DNA of 64,000 nt from Flavobacterium croceum DSM 17960 (GCF_002917885.1 NZ_PQNY01000002.1:62001-126000), one strand, 5' to 3'. Counted from the stretch's first letter, positions 34,950 through 43,088 are shown. Numbers and translations are program-made. The notes: generated by a model not told the origin, from the letters alone.

Positions 34950-35075
34950 TTAATTACACACAACGGCTTCTTGATTAGCTATTTTAAGATTCTCATAGAG
35001 TTTTTCAGTATACTCTTTCAAAATATCATCAGTACTATTGCTTATAAATTCTTTTAGTTCTAATCTTTTTTTCAT
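34950..35075 (-). CDS. 41-residue ORF, possible gene fragment cut by the IS
   Basis: An ATG-initiated frame of 41 codons begins 11 nt after the selO stop, starting MKKRLELKEFISNSTDDIL. It is amphipathic, without signal or known domain. Its last five codons (AVVCN) and stop are formed by the right inverted repeat of the IS982 relic, so only about 36 residues are native sequence. It may be the 5' end of a small gene truncated by the insertion, or a chance frame. Confidence 0.3.
   Translation of the reverse strand: MKKRLELKEFISNSTDDILKEYTEKLYENLKIANQEAVVCN
34951..34965. repeat. Right terminal inverted repeat of the IS982 relic
   Basis: Minus-strand CGTTGTGTGTAATTA pairs with the left end. The repeat also supplies the last codons of the 41-residue minus-strand ORF. 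Confidence 0.7.
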
Positions 35076-35086
35076 CTAAATTAATA

Positions 35087-36652
35087 TTAAGAGCTACAAC
35101 TTAGCATACTACTCCCTACTTTTTCTAAAGCCCAATGGGGTATTTTGGTAAACCATTTGTCATATTCGGGTTGCTCATCATAAGGTTTGGTAAGCATTGT
35201 AAACAACTCATTTAATAAGCCATAATCTTGTTGTTCTGCATCTTGTGTTGCTAAATACGACATGTAATTTCGTAAAACATATTTAGGATTTACTTCATTC
35301 ATTTTTCTTTTTTTAGTAGAAAAATCTAAGCCTTGTTTTTGCAATCGTTCGGCATAATTTATAAACCATTGCAACCACAATTCTTTGTGTTCAAAAACTA
35401 AATCTCTGTTATAAAATGCCTTTTCAAAATGATCCAAAACTTTTAAGTCAATTGCATCGGTTTCTTTAAAATCTGACAATAATCTATAAAAAATAGTCAT
35501 ATCTACCTCATGGGTATATAATAAAGAATGTAATCTATCTGTAAGTTTATCATCTCCATTTTCAAAATGTTGAATTCCTAACTTGCTATTCCACATTTCG
35601 TTTACGTTTTGTTGAAATAATTTTAGCTCGTTATCAATACTATCTTGAAAGGCTTTTGCATCGCCAACAAGCATGTACAGTGCATTGGCTAGTTGTATTA
35701 AATTCCAAACAGCACTATTGGGTTGGTTTTCATAGCGGTATCTTCTCTCATGCCTATCTGTAGTGTTGGGTGTCCAAGTTGGATTAAAATGATCTAGCCA
35801 ACCATAAGGCCCGTAATCTATAGTAATGCCATGTATACTCATATTGTCGGTATTCATTACTCCATGTACAAAACCAACTCTTTGCCATTGTATTATTAAA
35901 TGAAGTGTTTTTTTCATTACGGCATGAAAAAATTGTATCACTCTTTCTACTCCTTGCGTGGTAATTTCAGGAAAATGTGTATCTACTGTATAATTTACCA
36001 ATTGTTGCAGCAATTCTTTTTCATTTCTTGATGCAAATAATTCAAAGTTTCCAAAGCGTATAAAACTTGGGGCTACCCTACACACTATTGCACCTTGCTC
36101 GTAATCTGGATTTCCATCATACAGCATATCTCTTAACACCAAATCGCCTGTATTGAATAATGCTAATGAACGTGTGGTTGGAATGCCTAAATAATGCATT
36201 GCCTCGCTACATAAATGTTCTCGCAAAGAAGACCGCAATACAGCTAAACCATCTGCAGTTCTTGAATAGGGCGTTTTTCCAGCTCCTTTTAACTGCAAAG
36301 TATATTGCTGATTTTGAGCAATTATTTCTCCTAAATTAATAGCTCTTCCATCGCCTAGTTGCCCTGCCCAATTTCCAAATTGATGCCCTGCATAAGCCAT
36401 AGCATAAGGTTTGGCATTGGGAATAACCACTTTTCCTGAAAAATAATCGATAAAATCTTTACTATTTACAAAATCTGTAGTAAAACCCAGCATTTTTGCA
36501 ACATTTTCAGAAACGTGTATTAAACTAGGGTTTGAAGGTATAGTAGGGTTTACAAAAGAATAAGCACTATTAAAAACTTTTCGAACATAGTTTTCTGTAA
36601 CCGTATCGGCAGGTAAATGTGATGTAAAATGATTCAGAATAGAAAGATTCAT
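35087..36652 (-). CDS. selO: Protein adenylyltransferase SelO (YdiU)
   Basis: Pseudokinase-fold enzyme that transfers AMP from ATP to protein hydroxyls, linked to redox control in studied members. The 521 residues are slightly longer than E. coli SelO. Hallmarks include the YAGHQFGNWAGQLGDGRAI nucleotide-binding region, GKTPYSR, and HGVMNTDNMSIHG with the metal-binding Asn/Asp. The C-terminus ends SCSS, keeping the Cys that replaces selenocysteine of eukaryotic SelO in the same position. It lies 13 nt after the GT2 gene, so the two may be co-transcribed, although no functional link is evident. Confidence 0.95.
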   Translation of the reverse strand: MNLSILNHFTSHLPADTVTENYVRKVFNSAYSFVNPTIPSNPSLIHVSENVAKMLGFTTDFVNSKDFIDYFSGKVVIPNAKPYAMAYAGHQFGNWAGQLGDGRAINLGEIIAQNQQYTLQLKGAGKTPYSRTADGLAVLRSSLREHLCSEAMHYLGIPTTRSLALFNTGDLVLRDMLYDGNPDYEQGAIVCRVAPSFIRFGNFELFASRNEKELLQQLVNYTVDTHFPEITTQGVERVIQFFHAVMKKTLHLIIQWQRVGFVHGVMNTDNMSIHGITIDYGPYGWLDHFNPTWTPNTTDRHERRYRYENQPNSAVWNLIQLANALYMLVGDAKAFQDSIDNELKLFQQNVNEMWNSKLGIQHFENGDDKLTDRLHSLLYTHEVDMTIFYRLLSDFKETDAIDLKVLDHFEKAFYNRDLVFEHKELWLQWFINYAERLQKQGLDFSTKKRKMNEVNPKYVLRNYMSYLATQDAEQQDYGLLNELFTMLTKPYDEQPEYDKWFTKIPHWALEKVGSSMLSCSS

Positions 36653-36665
36653 AATTTGAAGTGAT

Positions 36666-37382
36666 TTAAAATCGTAATGCTCCGTATTTTAGTATACAAT
36701 AAATAGCATGTACACCATCTTTCCAATTTATTTTTTTGCCTTCTTCGTAAGTTCTGCCATAATATGAAATGCCTACTTCGTAAATTCTAATTCCTTTTAC
36801 TCTAGCTATTTTTGCAGTAACTTCGGGCTCAAAACCAAAACGTTTTTCTTTTAATACTATCGATTTTAATATTTTGGCATTAAAAAGTTTGTAACAGGTT
36901 TCCATATCTGTTAAATTCAAATTGGTAAACATATTGGATAAAAAAGTGAGAAACTTATTACCTATAGTGTGCCAAAAAAATAAAATTCTATGAGCATTTC
37001 CTCCCATAAATCGAGAACCATAAACTACATCCGCAACGCCATCGAGCATAGGTTTTAATAATATATTATACTCATTGGGGTCGTATTCCAAATCGGCATC
37101 TTGCACTATAATATAATCGCCTTGTGCTGCTTTAAAACCGGTGTGCAAAGCTGCTCCTTTGCCTTTATTTACTGTATGTTTTAAAAATAGTATTTGTTGG
37201 TTGCTATGTTGTTGTATAAAGTTGTTTACCGCTTCTATTGTAGTATCTGTAGAACAATCGTCTACAATAATAACCTCAAAAGATGTATTTTCTAATAATG
37301 TGATGTTGATTACTTTTTGGAGTATAAGATGTATAGTTTTGGCTTCATTGTAAACAGGAATTATTATAGAAAGTTTTTTCAT
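36666..37382 (-). CDS. Family 2 glycosyltransferase (DPM1-like)
   Basis: A 238-residue GT-A glycosyltransferase with the polyprenyl-phosphate hexosyltransferase layout: SIIIPVYNEAKTI at the start, DDCSTD at about 41-46, QDADLEY at about 94-100 giving the DxD metal site, and MTDLETCYK-like NLTDMETCYKLFN later. It lacks the C-terminal membrane helices of some members, so it is a soluble or peripheral enzyme that probably loads a sugar onto a lipid carrier. The divergent membrane protein at 37414 may be a partner (inference). selO follows 13 nt downstream. Confidence 0.92.
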   Translation of the reverse strand: MKKLSIIIPVYNEAKTIHLILQKVINITLLENTSFEVIIVDDCSTDTTIEAVNNFIQQHSNQQILFLKHTVNKGKGAALHTGFKAAQGDYIIVQDADLEYDPNEYNILLKPMLDGVADVVYGSRFMGGNAHRILFFWHTIGNKFLTFLSNMFTNLNLTDMETCYKLFNAKILKSIVLKEKRFGFEPEVTAKIARVKGIRIYEVGISYYGRTYEEGKKINWKDGVHAIYCILKYGALRF

Positions 37383-37392
37383 TGTGTTTCTT

Positions 37393-37400
37393 TACTTTTG
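37393..37400 (+). promoter_or_regulatory. Bacteroidota -7 motif for the + strand membrane-protein gene
   Basis: TACTTTTG (TAnnTTTG), 13 nt before the ATG at 37414. It faces the GT2 promoter motif head-on. Confidence 0.6.
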
Positions 37401-37406
37401 TAAAAA

Positions 37407-37414
37407 CAAATTTA
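37407..37414 (-). promoter_or_regulatory. Bacteroidota -7 motif for the GT2 gene
   Basis: The minus strand reads TAAATTTG (TAnnTTTG), 24 nt upstream of the GT2 ATG. It overlaps the first base of the divergent gene's start codon. Confidence 0.55.
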
Positions 37415-38646
37415 TGATAAGAAATATTAAATATGAGTATTTGTTGGTTTTTATTTCCATAGTTTGGGTAGTATTCTTTTCATTTACATTACAACTTACT
37501 CCTTATTTTTCGCCTATTTGCGATGACGGAAGTTACTTATATGCTGCGCAACTACTATACCATCAGGGAGAAATTGATAATACTCGCCCCTTACTTCTAG
37601 CTGCTATTCACGGTTTTCCTTATTTGTTTGGTTGTAAAGACGATACTGTTATTGTATGGGGATTTGTTTTAAATTTTTTATGTTGGTTTTCAACCATTAT
37701 TTTGGTATTTAAAATTATTTCGTTGCAGTGCACCAGAAAAAAAGCTTTTCTATATACTTTAGTATTTATTTCATTACTAGGAAATCTTGCTCATAATTTT
37801 AATTTTCTATCAGAATCTATCTATATTTTTATGATTGTTTTGAGTATTTATTTTATCAGTAAATATTATAAAAGTCAGGATTTTAAATACTTAACTATTG
37901 CATTTACCCTATTAACTTTTAATAGTTTGATTAAACCCGTTTCTTTAGGTTTGGTCTTATTATTTGGACTTTTTTATATAAAACATCTCAAATCGATACT
38001 TTTCAACAAGTATAATTTACTATTATCTTGTAGCGTACTCCTTTTACTTTTTCAGATGTTGTGGATAAAGAAAAAATATGGCGATTTTACCATAAGTTAT
38101 ATTGGCGCTATTACCTATTATAACTATTTGGGAGATAAAGCACATTGTTATCAAAATAATTTAGAATATATTCCTGGTGAAACCTTGAGAGCAAAACAAT
38201 TGAATACTTTAACATCACATCAAATAAAACAGCTCGCTGAGGTAGATTTTAAAAATCAATTACAAAACAATACCCTTAATTTATGTAAAGCTTATTTGTT
38301 TTGTATATATTCGAATTCTTCGAAAGGGAATTTTATAATAAGTCAGTGTGAAAACAATAACAAAACGTCTTATTTTGATTTTTTTAAGTTTTCTTTTAAA
38401 GTCGTTTCAAAATTGCAAAACATTATATTAACTATTTTAAGTATAACTTTAGCTGGGTATACATTACTAAAAATAAAAAGGAATAATGGATTTTCAACCA
38501 TACTATCGGTGGCTATTCTGTATATCTTTTTAATTTCGGCAATGTCTTGCTTTCAATGCGATCGATTTCACATTGCATTTTTCCCTCTGTTTGTTATACT
38601 TTACAGCGTAGAAAATCAGAAATTTTTCAAGAAAAAAGAACTTTAA
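37414..38646 (+). CDS. Polytopic membrane protein, GT-C glycosyltransferase-like
   Basis: A 410-residue inner-membrane protein with about nine to ten hydrophobic segments. The first extracytoplasmic loop holds SPICDDGSYLYAAQLL, an acidic pair placed as in lipid-sugar-dependent GT-C transferases. That loop, the topology and the divergent GT2 neighbour suggest transfer of a sugar from a lipid carrier, but I cannot name a family and the call is tentative. A longer frame from GTG at 37384 starts upstream of the promoter motif and is rejected. It ends 3 nt from the convergent helicase gene. Confidence 0.75.
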   Translation: MIRNIKYEYLLVFISIVWVVFFSFTLQLTPYFSPICDDGSYLYAAQLLYHQGEIDNTRPLLLAAIHGFPYLFGCKDDTVIVWGFVLNFLCWFSTIILVFKIISLQCTRKKAFLYTLVFISLLGNLAHNFNFLSESIYIFMIVLSIYFISKYYKSQDFKYLTIAFTLLTFNSLIKPVSLGLVLLFGLFYIKHLKSILFNKYNLLLSCSVLLLLFQMLWIKKKYGDFTISYIGAITYYNYLGDKAHCYQNNLEYIPGETLRAKQLNTLTSHQIKQLAEVDFKNQLQNNTLNLCKAYLFCIYSNSSKGNFIISQCENNNKTSYFDFFKFSFKVVSKLQNIILTILSITLAGYTLLKIKRNNGFSTILSVAILYIFLISAMSCFQCDRFHIAFFPLFVILYSVENQKFFKKKEL

Positions 38647-38649
38647 AAA

Positions 38650-40161
38650 TCAATCGGCTTCTTCCATAACTTTTATTCTGTAAAGCTTTGAAATAGTGGC
38701 ATTAAGCTGATTTACATAATCTTCTACAAGCCATGTTCTGTAATTTTTGGTTACATTACCCAAACAATTGCAATATATTTTTACTCTATAAGTAATATCA
38801 TCGAGTAATTCTTTGGATAGTTTTTTGGCTTCAAGTAAATCGTTTGTATTATCCAAACACATTTGTGCGTGTTGTAGTATCGATGTTTCTAATACTGTTT
38901 TTGCTTTTTTATTGGTTCTTAAAGTCTCTTTAAACGCCGTTTCTACATCAAAATCTATAGATTGAGAATTTGCAAATTTGATTCGTAATTCATCGGGCAT
39001 TACATATCTAAATGTGTTTTCTATCTCTGTATCACTTCTTAAATTTTCAAGATAATATTCGGGAGATGAAAATATGTGTTGCCAATTAACGGGTTCATTC
39101 CACAAACCAAATCGTAAGGCATTGTTGCCTAAATCTATAATAGAAAACTCTTTTTTATTAGGTAGTTTTCGAGAGCCTCTACCAATCATTTGAAAATATA
39201 ATGTTAGTGATTTTGTAGCTCTATTTATAATGATAGTCTCTACTGTGGGTTCATCAAAACCCGTGGTGAGTATGCCTACTGAGGTTAAAATAGCGTTGGG
39301 CGTTTTTTTAAACCATTGAATAATTTCTTTACGCTCGTCTGCGGGTGTAGTATTGTCTAAATGGCGAATATTATATCCTGCATTTTTAAATGTATCCAAC
39401 ACGTGCAATGAAGTTTGTATACCGTTATTAAAAATCAATGTTTTCTTTTGTAATGAATGAATGGCATAGGCTTGCAATAATTTTTCTTGCATATACAAAT
39501 TAGAATACAATTCATCTGAAGATTTTACAGTATAATCGCCATTTATACCTATTTTTAAAGATGATAAACCTACATTATAACTGTATGTAGTAGCTTTTGC
39601 TAAATATCCTTTATCAATTAAATTTTGAATCGTATCGCCTACAATAAGCTCGTTATAGTTTTGATACATGGGTAGTTTAATATTCGAACTTAAAGGAGTG
39701 GCTGTAACACCTAAAATAAAAGAATTTTTAAAGGCATAAAATAATTTTCTAAACGAATTGTAATGTGCCTCATCAATAATAACCAAACCTATATTATCTA
39801 TAGCTACTTTTTCATCATTAAGTCTATTTTTTAGTGTTTCTATCATGGCTACAAAACAAGAATACTCATTTTGATCTGGCAATTCTTTAATAGCACTGTT
39901 GATTATCTTATTATGTACTCCAAAAGTATGCAACATTCTAGAAGTTTGTTTACACAACTCTATTCGATGAGTAAGCACCAAGACTTTTTTATGATATTGT
40001 TCTATATATCTACGAGCAATTTCAGAAAAAATCACAGTTTTACCTCCGCCTGTAGGCAATTGGTACAATAGGTGATAATTGTATGCAGAAACTTCGATTT
40101 TGTCAAAAATTTTTTCAATATCTTTTTTCTGATACGAATAAAGTTCTTTTTTTTCTAACAT
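38650..40161 (-). CDS. Superfamily 2 DEAD/DEAH helicase (RadD-like)
   Basis: A 503-residue DNA helicase-like ATPase. Walker A is PTGGGKT at 36-42, motif II is DEAH at 130-133, motif III is TATP at 153-156, TTGFDEP and QMIGRGSRKLPNKKEF give motifs V-VI. The layout resembles RadD and the helicase part of type III restriction enzymes. No methylase, nuclease or specificity gene is nearby, so restriction is unlikely. A role in DNA repair is inference. C-terminal about 130 residues have no motif I know. It has its own promoter motif. Confidence 0.9.
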   Translation of the reverse strand: MLEKKELYSYQKKDIEKIFDKIEVSAYNYHLLYQLPTGGGKTVIFSEIARRYIEQYHKKVLVLTHRIELCKQTSRMLHTFGVHNKIINSAIKELPDQNEYSCFVAMIETLKNRLNDEKVAIDNIGLVIIDEAHYNSFRKLFYAFKNSFILGVTATPLSSNIKLPMYQNYNELIVGDTIQNLIDKGYLAKATTYSYNVGLSSLKIGINGDYTVKSSDELYSNLYMQEKLLQAYAIHSLQKKTLIFNNGIQTSLHVLDTFKNAGYNIRHLDNTTPADERKEIIQWFKKTPNAILTSVGILTTGFDEPTVETIIINRATKSLTLYFQMIGRGSRKLPNKKEFSIIDLGNNALRFGLWNEPVNWQHIFSSPEYYLENLRSDTEIENTFRYVMPDELRIKFANSQSIDFDVETAFKETLRTNKKAKTVLETSILQHAQMCLDNTNDLLEAKKLSKELLDDITYRVKIYCNCLGNVTKNYRTWLVEDYVNQLNATISKLYRIKVMEEAD

Positions 40162-40203
40162 TTAGTTCTCAATAATAAAGGCTTATATTTTTTGTGATTT
40201 TTG

Positions 40204-40236
40204 CAAAAATACTCACAAAAAACATATTGATAACAA
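40204..40236 (-). promoter_or_regulatory. Promoter for the SF2 helicase
   Basis: On the minus strand, TTG (40236-40234) and TATTTTTG (40211-40204) are separated by 22 nt, matching the -33/-7 pattern at the upper end of usual spacing. Confidence 0.5.
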
Positions 40237-40355
40237 TTATCTATAGAAATTATTTTAAACTTAGCATAGTCAATTCTATGTAAATAACTAATAAATAGTT
40301 ATAATATTATGGTTTATTCAACTGAATTTAGTATTATTGCACATACAATAATAAA

Positions 40356-41081
40356 ATGAAAATGAAAAAATTACTTTTTATTCTATTTATAGCTTCAGGT
40401 TCTATGGTTGCTCAATTAAATTCTGATGGTTTTTATACGGGTAAATTTTCTGATGGCGATTATTATGAAAACAAATGGAGTGGCGAATTGCATATTAACT
40501 CTACAGTCCCTGTAAATTCTTTTTCAGATAAATATAAAGCTGATAATCATAATAGTATTTTTTCAAATTTTGATGTAACAGGTTTTTCTGTTGCTGGTAG
40601 ATATATGTTTAATCCTTACATAGGGTTTAGAACTACTGTACACTCTGAAAATTTAAAAAAATCTTCTGCAACCTTACCTTGGCATATGCAGTTTTATGGT
40701 GCAAAATTTGAGTTGGTTACCAACGGATCTAGACTCTTAAATGTAGATCAGTATTTAGGAAATTTTGGGTTTTTACTTCACACAGGCTTGCAATTTGATT
40801 ATGTAAAATCTAAAACTCCAAACACACTTACTAGCTTTCAAAATTACAACGCTAGAGAGCGAACTATCGGTCTTATTTATGGAATAACTCCGCAATATAA
40901 AATTTCTAAAAAATTAGCACTCCAATTGGATATAAGTGGTCAATTTATATTTTTACAACACTTTAATTGGGATGGTAGCTATAATACTCATTCAAGATTA
41001 CATGGTTTGAGTTACACTACTTCTATAGGTTTGAGTTATTCTTTTGGTTCATACGATTCTCATGGAGATTGGTATAGATAA
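40356..41081 (+). CDS. Exported outer-membrane beta-barrel-like protein
   Basis: A 241-residue protein with signal peptide (MKMKKLLFILFIASGSMVAQ). The mature part alternates aromatic and polar residues in beta-strand fashion (VAGRYMFNPYIGFRTTVHSE, LYTSIGLSYSFGSYDSHGDWYR-like end), which suggests a small outer-membrane barrel. The strand pattern FGFLLHTGLQFDYVKSK supports this. Exact family unknown. Translation may begin at 40356 or at the ATG two codons later. A strong shared hairpin follows. Confidence 0.78.
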   Translation: MKMKKLLFILFIASGSMVAQLNSDGFYTGKFSDGDYYENKWSGELHINSTVPVNSFSDKYKADNHNSIFSNFDVTGFSVAGRYMFNPYIGFRTTVHSENLKKSSATLPWHMQFYGAKFELVTNGSRLLNVDQYLGNFGFLLHTGLQFDYVKSKTPNTLTSFQNYNARERTIGLIYGITPQYKISKKLALQLDISGQFIFLQHFNWDGSYNTHSRLHGLSYTTSIGLSYSFGSYDSHGDWYR

Positions 41082-41089
41082 CATATAAA

Positions 41090-41141
41090 ACATATTTAAA
41101 AAAATAAGAGGCTTGATAGCCTCTTATTTTTTTAAATATGT
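41090..41141. terminator. Very long bidirectional terminator overlapping a CDS end
   Basis: Perfect 23-bp arms (41090-41112 and 41119-41141) with a 6-nt loop, GC-rich only next to the loop. The right arm encodes the last residues (YLKK) and stop codon of the minus-strand phosphatase gene. Confidence 0.93.
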
Positions 41142-41693
41142 ATAAATTTGTTTCCAACTTGTAGTTTTTAATGCAATAACTTTTTGCAAATCTTCTAGTT
41201 TCGATTTTATTTCTACAGCACCTAGCTCTTGATCATTTGCAATAAAAATAGCTCGAGATCCAAGGTTTTTTGCTAATTCTACATCGGTAAGCCTATCTCC
41301 TATTACAAATGAATTCTTCAAATCATATTTTGAATTGGTAATATATTCGGTAAGCATACCTGTATTAGGCTTTCTAGTATTAGCATTTTCGTGGGGAAAA
41401 GTCTTGTCTATAAATATTTTTGAAAACTTTATTCCTTCATTTTCAAAAGATTTAATAATATGATGATGCAAAGGCCAAAATACATTCTCAGGAAATTTTT
41501 CTGTTCCCAATCCATCCTGATTGGTTACCATAACGAGCTCGAAAGAAAGTTTTCTAGCAATTTTTCCTAAATATCTAAAGACCTCAGGATAGAACTCTAA
41601 CTCTTCTAATGTATCGAGTTGGTAATCGGGTGCTTTGGCTTCTTTTACAATAGTGCCATCTCTATCGATAAATAATACTTTTGTTTTTTTCAT
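41124..41693 (-). CDS. HAD phosphatase, stand-alone HisB N-terminal-domain type
   Basis: A 189-residue HAD-superfamily phosphatase matching the histidinol-phosphatase half of bifunctional HisB: DRDGT at 10-14, [19 protein letters not shown] and [12 protein letters not shown]. It ends ([12 protein letters not shown]) exactly where the imidazoleglycerol-phosphate dehydratase domain begins in bifunctional HisB, so that domain is absent. The zinc-loop cysteines of E. coli HisB are also absent. No his genes are next to it. A histidinol-phosphatase or sugar-bisphosphate phosphatase role is plausible; the substrate is open. Confidence 0.85.
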   Translation of the reverse strand: MKKTKVLFIDRDGTIVKEAKAPDYQLDTLEELEFYPEVFRYLGKIARKLSFELVMVTNQDGLGTEKFPENVFWPLHHHIIKSFENEGIKFSKIFIDKTFPHENANTRKPNTGMLTEYITNSKYDLKNSFVIGDRLTDVELAKNLGSRAIFIANDQELGAVEIKSKLEDLQKVIALKTTSWKQIYTYLKK

Positions 41694-41714
41694 TGTACCG
41701 TGATGATTAAAATA

Positions 41715-41743
41715 AAAAAGTCCCGATTTTTCGGGACTTTTTT
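41715..41743 (-). terminator. Terminator of the 55-residue membrane protein gene
   Basis: Perfect stem AAAAAGTCCCGA / TCGGGACTTTTT, 4-nt loop, 11 nt after the small gene's stop, with a T-rich tail on the minus strand. Confidence 0.88.
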
Positions 41744-41753
41744 AAAACAAATA

Positions 41754-41921
41754 CTATACTTGTTCTAATTCTCTTTTTTCTTTTCTTTCTTTTAATAATT
41801 CTCTAGTTGCACCAAATACCCAATAGAATACAAAGTTTATTAAGAAAATCATTAACCAAAATCCTATAGTAAGGACGGTTAAGAAAAGTAAAAAACCTAA
41901 ATACTGTTGAAATTCAAACAT
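41754..41921 (-). CDS. 55-residue single- or double-span membrane protein
   Basis: A small gene that is easily missed. The protein runs MFEFQQYLGFLLFLTVLTIG and continues with a second hydrophobic stretch (FWLMIFLINFVFYWVFG), then a charged tail ATRELLKERKEKRELEQV. It has its own TAnnTTTG/TTG promoter about 30 nt upstream and its own terminator after the stop, which strongly supports expression. I know no function; the charged C-terminal helix suggests contact with a partner in the cytoplasm. Confidence 0.8.
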   Translation of the reverse strand: MFEFQQYLGFLLFLTVLTIGFWLMIFLINFVFYWVFGATRELLKERKEKRELEQV

Positions 41922-41950
41922 GTTTTCCGGAAATTTTTGTGAATTCTTTA

Positions 41951-41981
41951 CAAATTTACAGCTTTATCTCGATTGCTACAA
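41951..41981 (-). promoter_or_regulatory. Complete promoter for the 55-residue membrane protein
   Basis: On the minus strand TTG (41981-41979), 20-nt spacer, then TAAATTTG (41958-41951). Both -33 and -7 elements of Bacteroidota are present, about 30 nt upstream of the ATG. Confidence 0.75.
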
Positions 41982-42017
41982 CATTTATTTAATATTTATT
42001 AACTATAGTATTAACAA

Positions 42018-43088
42018 TCAAAACCATTTTTTCTTTTTAAAATACATAATCATACCAATTACCAAAATAAGCATGAAAATAATTATAGATACATATCCGT
42101 ATTTCCAGCGAAGTTCGGGCATAAAATCAAAATTCATTCCGTACACACCTACAATAAAAGTAAGTGGCATAAAAATAACCGAAACTACTGTAAGTGTTTT
42201 CATTATTTGGTTCATTTTATGACTTTGTGCCGAAAAAAAATAATTTGAAGCACTGTCTAAGGTTGTCAAATCATACTCAATTTGTTCTAAAAGCTCTAAA
42301 CTTTTTTGATGTAATCTATCAAAAAAAGTATAATTGTTGTTTTCTATAGCATTAAAAATATTATCATCTTTTATACTTTTTATTGCATACAAAGAATCTC
42401 TAAGTGGAATAATCGCACGTTTTAAAAAATTATAATTATCCCTGTGTTTTTCTATAGCTTCTAGCAATTGTAAATCGGTACTTTGTTTGGTCAGATTGAT
42501 AATAGATTCTACTTTATCTTCTTCACTTTCTAGGGTGATATAGAAGTTCTCCATAACAGCGTCTAATAGTAAAAACAATAAATAATCTACTTTTTTTTCT
42601 CTTACAATGCCAGAATGTGTTCTAATTCTTTCTCTAATATGTGTAAAAAAATCGCTTCTCTTTTCTTGAAAAGATACCAATAAATCTTTTTTCAATAAAA
42701 AACTTATTTGCTCAACTTTAATATTATTGGTGTCTTCTTCTGGTAAAAGAGATTTGATGTTGAAAAAAAGCACATCGTGGTATTCATCGACTTTGGTACG
42801 CTTGGTAGTATTTAAAATATCTGAAAGCATAAAATTATCTACCGATAATAAATTACCAACCTGTTTTATAATGTCTATATCATTAAGTCCGTGAATATTA
42901 AGCCAATTATTTTTTGTAAAATCTAAATGCTTTTGTAATTGAGCAACTTCAATTTCATGAAATTCTGCCAAATCTATTGCGTCAAACACAAAAAGTTGTA
43001 TTTCGGTTTGTGTGTATTTGTGTACACCTGTATAGTCTAAAAGAGTAGGCTGTACTTTTCTACCTTTGTTGTATTTAATTTTTCTCAA
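42018..43088 (-). CDS. corA: Magnesium/cobalt transporter CorA
   Basis: Pentameric inner-membrane channel for Mg2+ (also Co2+, Ni2+). The 356 residues comprise a large cytoplasmic funnel domain and two C-terminal helices. The signature GMN lies at about residue 314 in VYGMNFDFMPE, between helix 1 (VVSVIFMPLTFIVGVYG) and helix 2 (YGYVSIIIFMLILVIGMIMYF), and the protein ends in the usual basic KKKKWF. Nothing is missing. It diverges from hutI with a 72-nt gap and is monocistronic. Confidence 0.96.
   Translation of the reverse strand: MRKIKYNKGRKVQPTLLDYTGVHKYTQTEIQLFVFDAIDLAEFHEIEVAQLQKHLDFTKNNWLNIHGLNDIDIIKQVGNLLSVDNFMLSDILNTTKRTKVDEYHDVLFFNIKSLLPEEDTNNIKVEQISFLLKKDLLVSFQEKRSDFFTHIRERIRTHSGIVREKKVDYLLFLLLDAVMENFYITLESEEDKVESIINLTKQSTDLQLLEAIEKHRDNYNFLKRAIIPLRDSLYAIKSIKDDNIFNAIENNNYTFFDRLHQKSLELLEQIEYDLTTLDSASNYFFSAQSHKMNQIMKTLTVVSVIFMPLTFIVGVYGMNFDFMPELRWKYGYVSIIIFMLILVIGMIMYFKKKKWF

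Larger units (their letters stand above)
34081..34965 (+). mobile_element. Degenerate IS982-family insertion sequence
   Basis: The whole gap between the DPP IV-like gene and the small ORF after selO is an IS relic of about 885 bp. The ends form matching inverted repeats: CATTGAGTGTAATTA at 34081-34095 and, read on the minus strand, CGTTGTGTGTAATTA at 34965-34951 (13 of 15 identical). Between them lies a broken transposase with IS982-family motifs (IDSMPLE, GDRGYL, LFSQLC, IRNNYAKTF, FKTRIL). No target duplication is recognisable, and the element cannot transpose on its own. Confidence 0.88.

Noticed and set aside
38650..40161. Helicase as part of a defence or restriction system
   Set aside because: No methylase, nuclease or specificity gene lies within several kb. 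Neighbours are a membrane protein and an outer-membrane-type protein.
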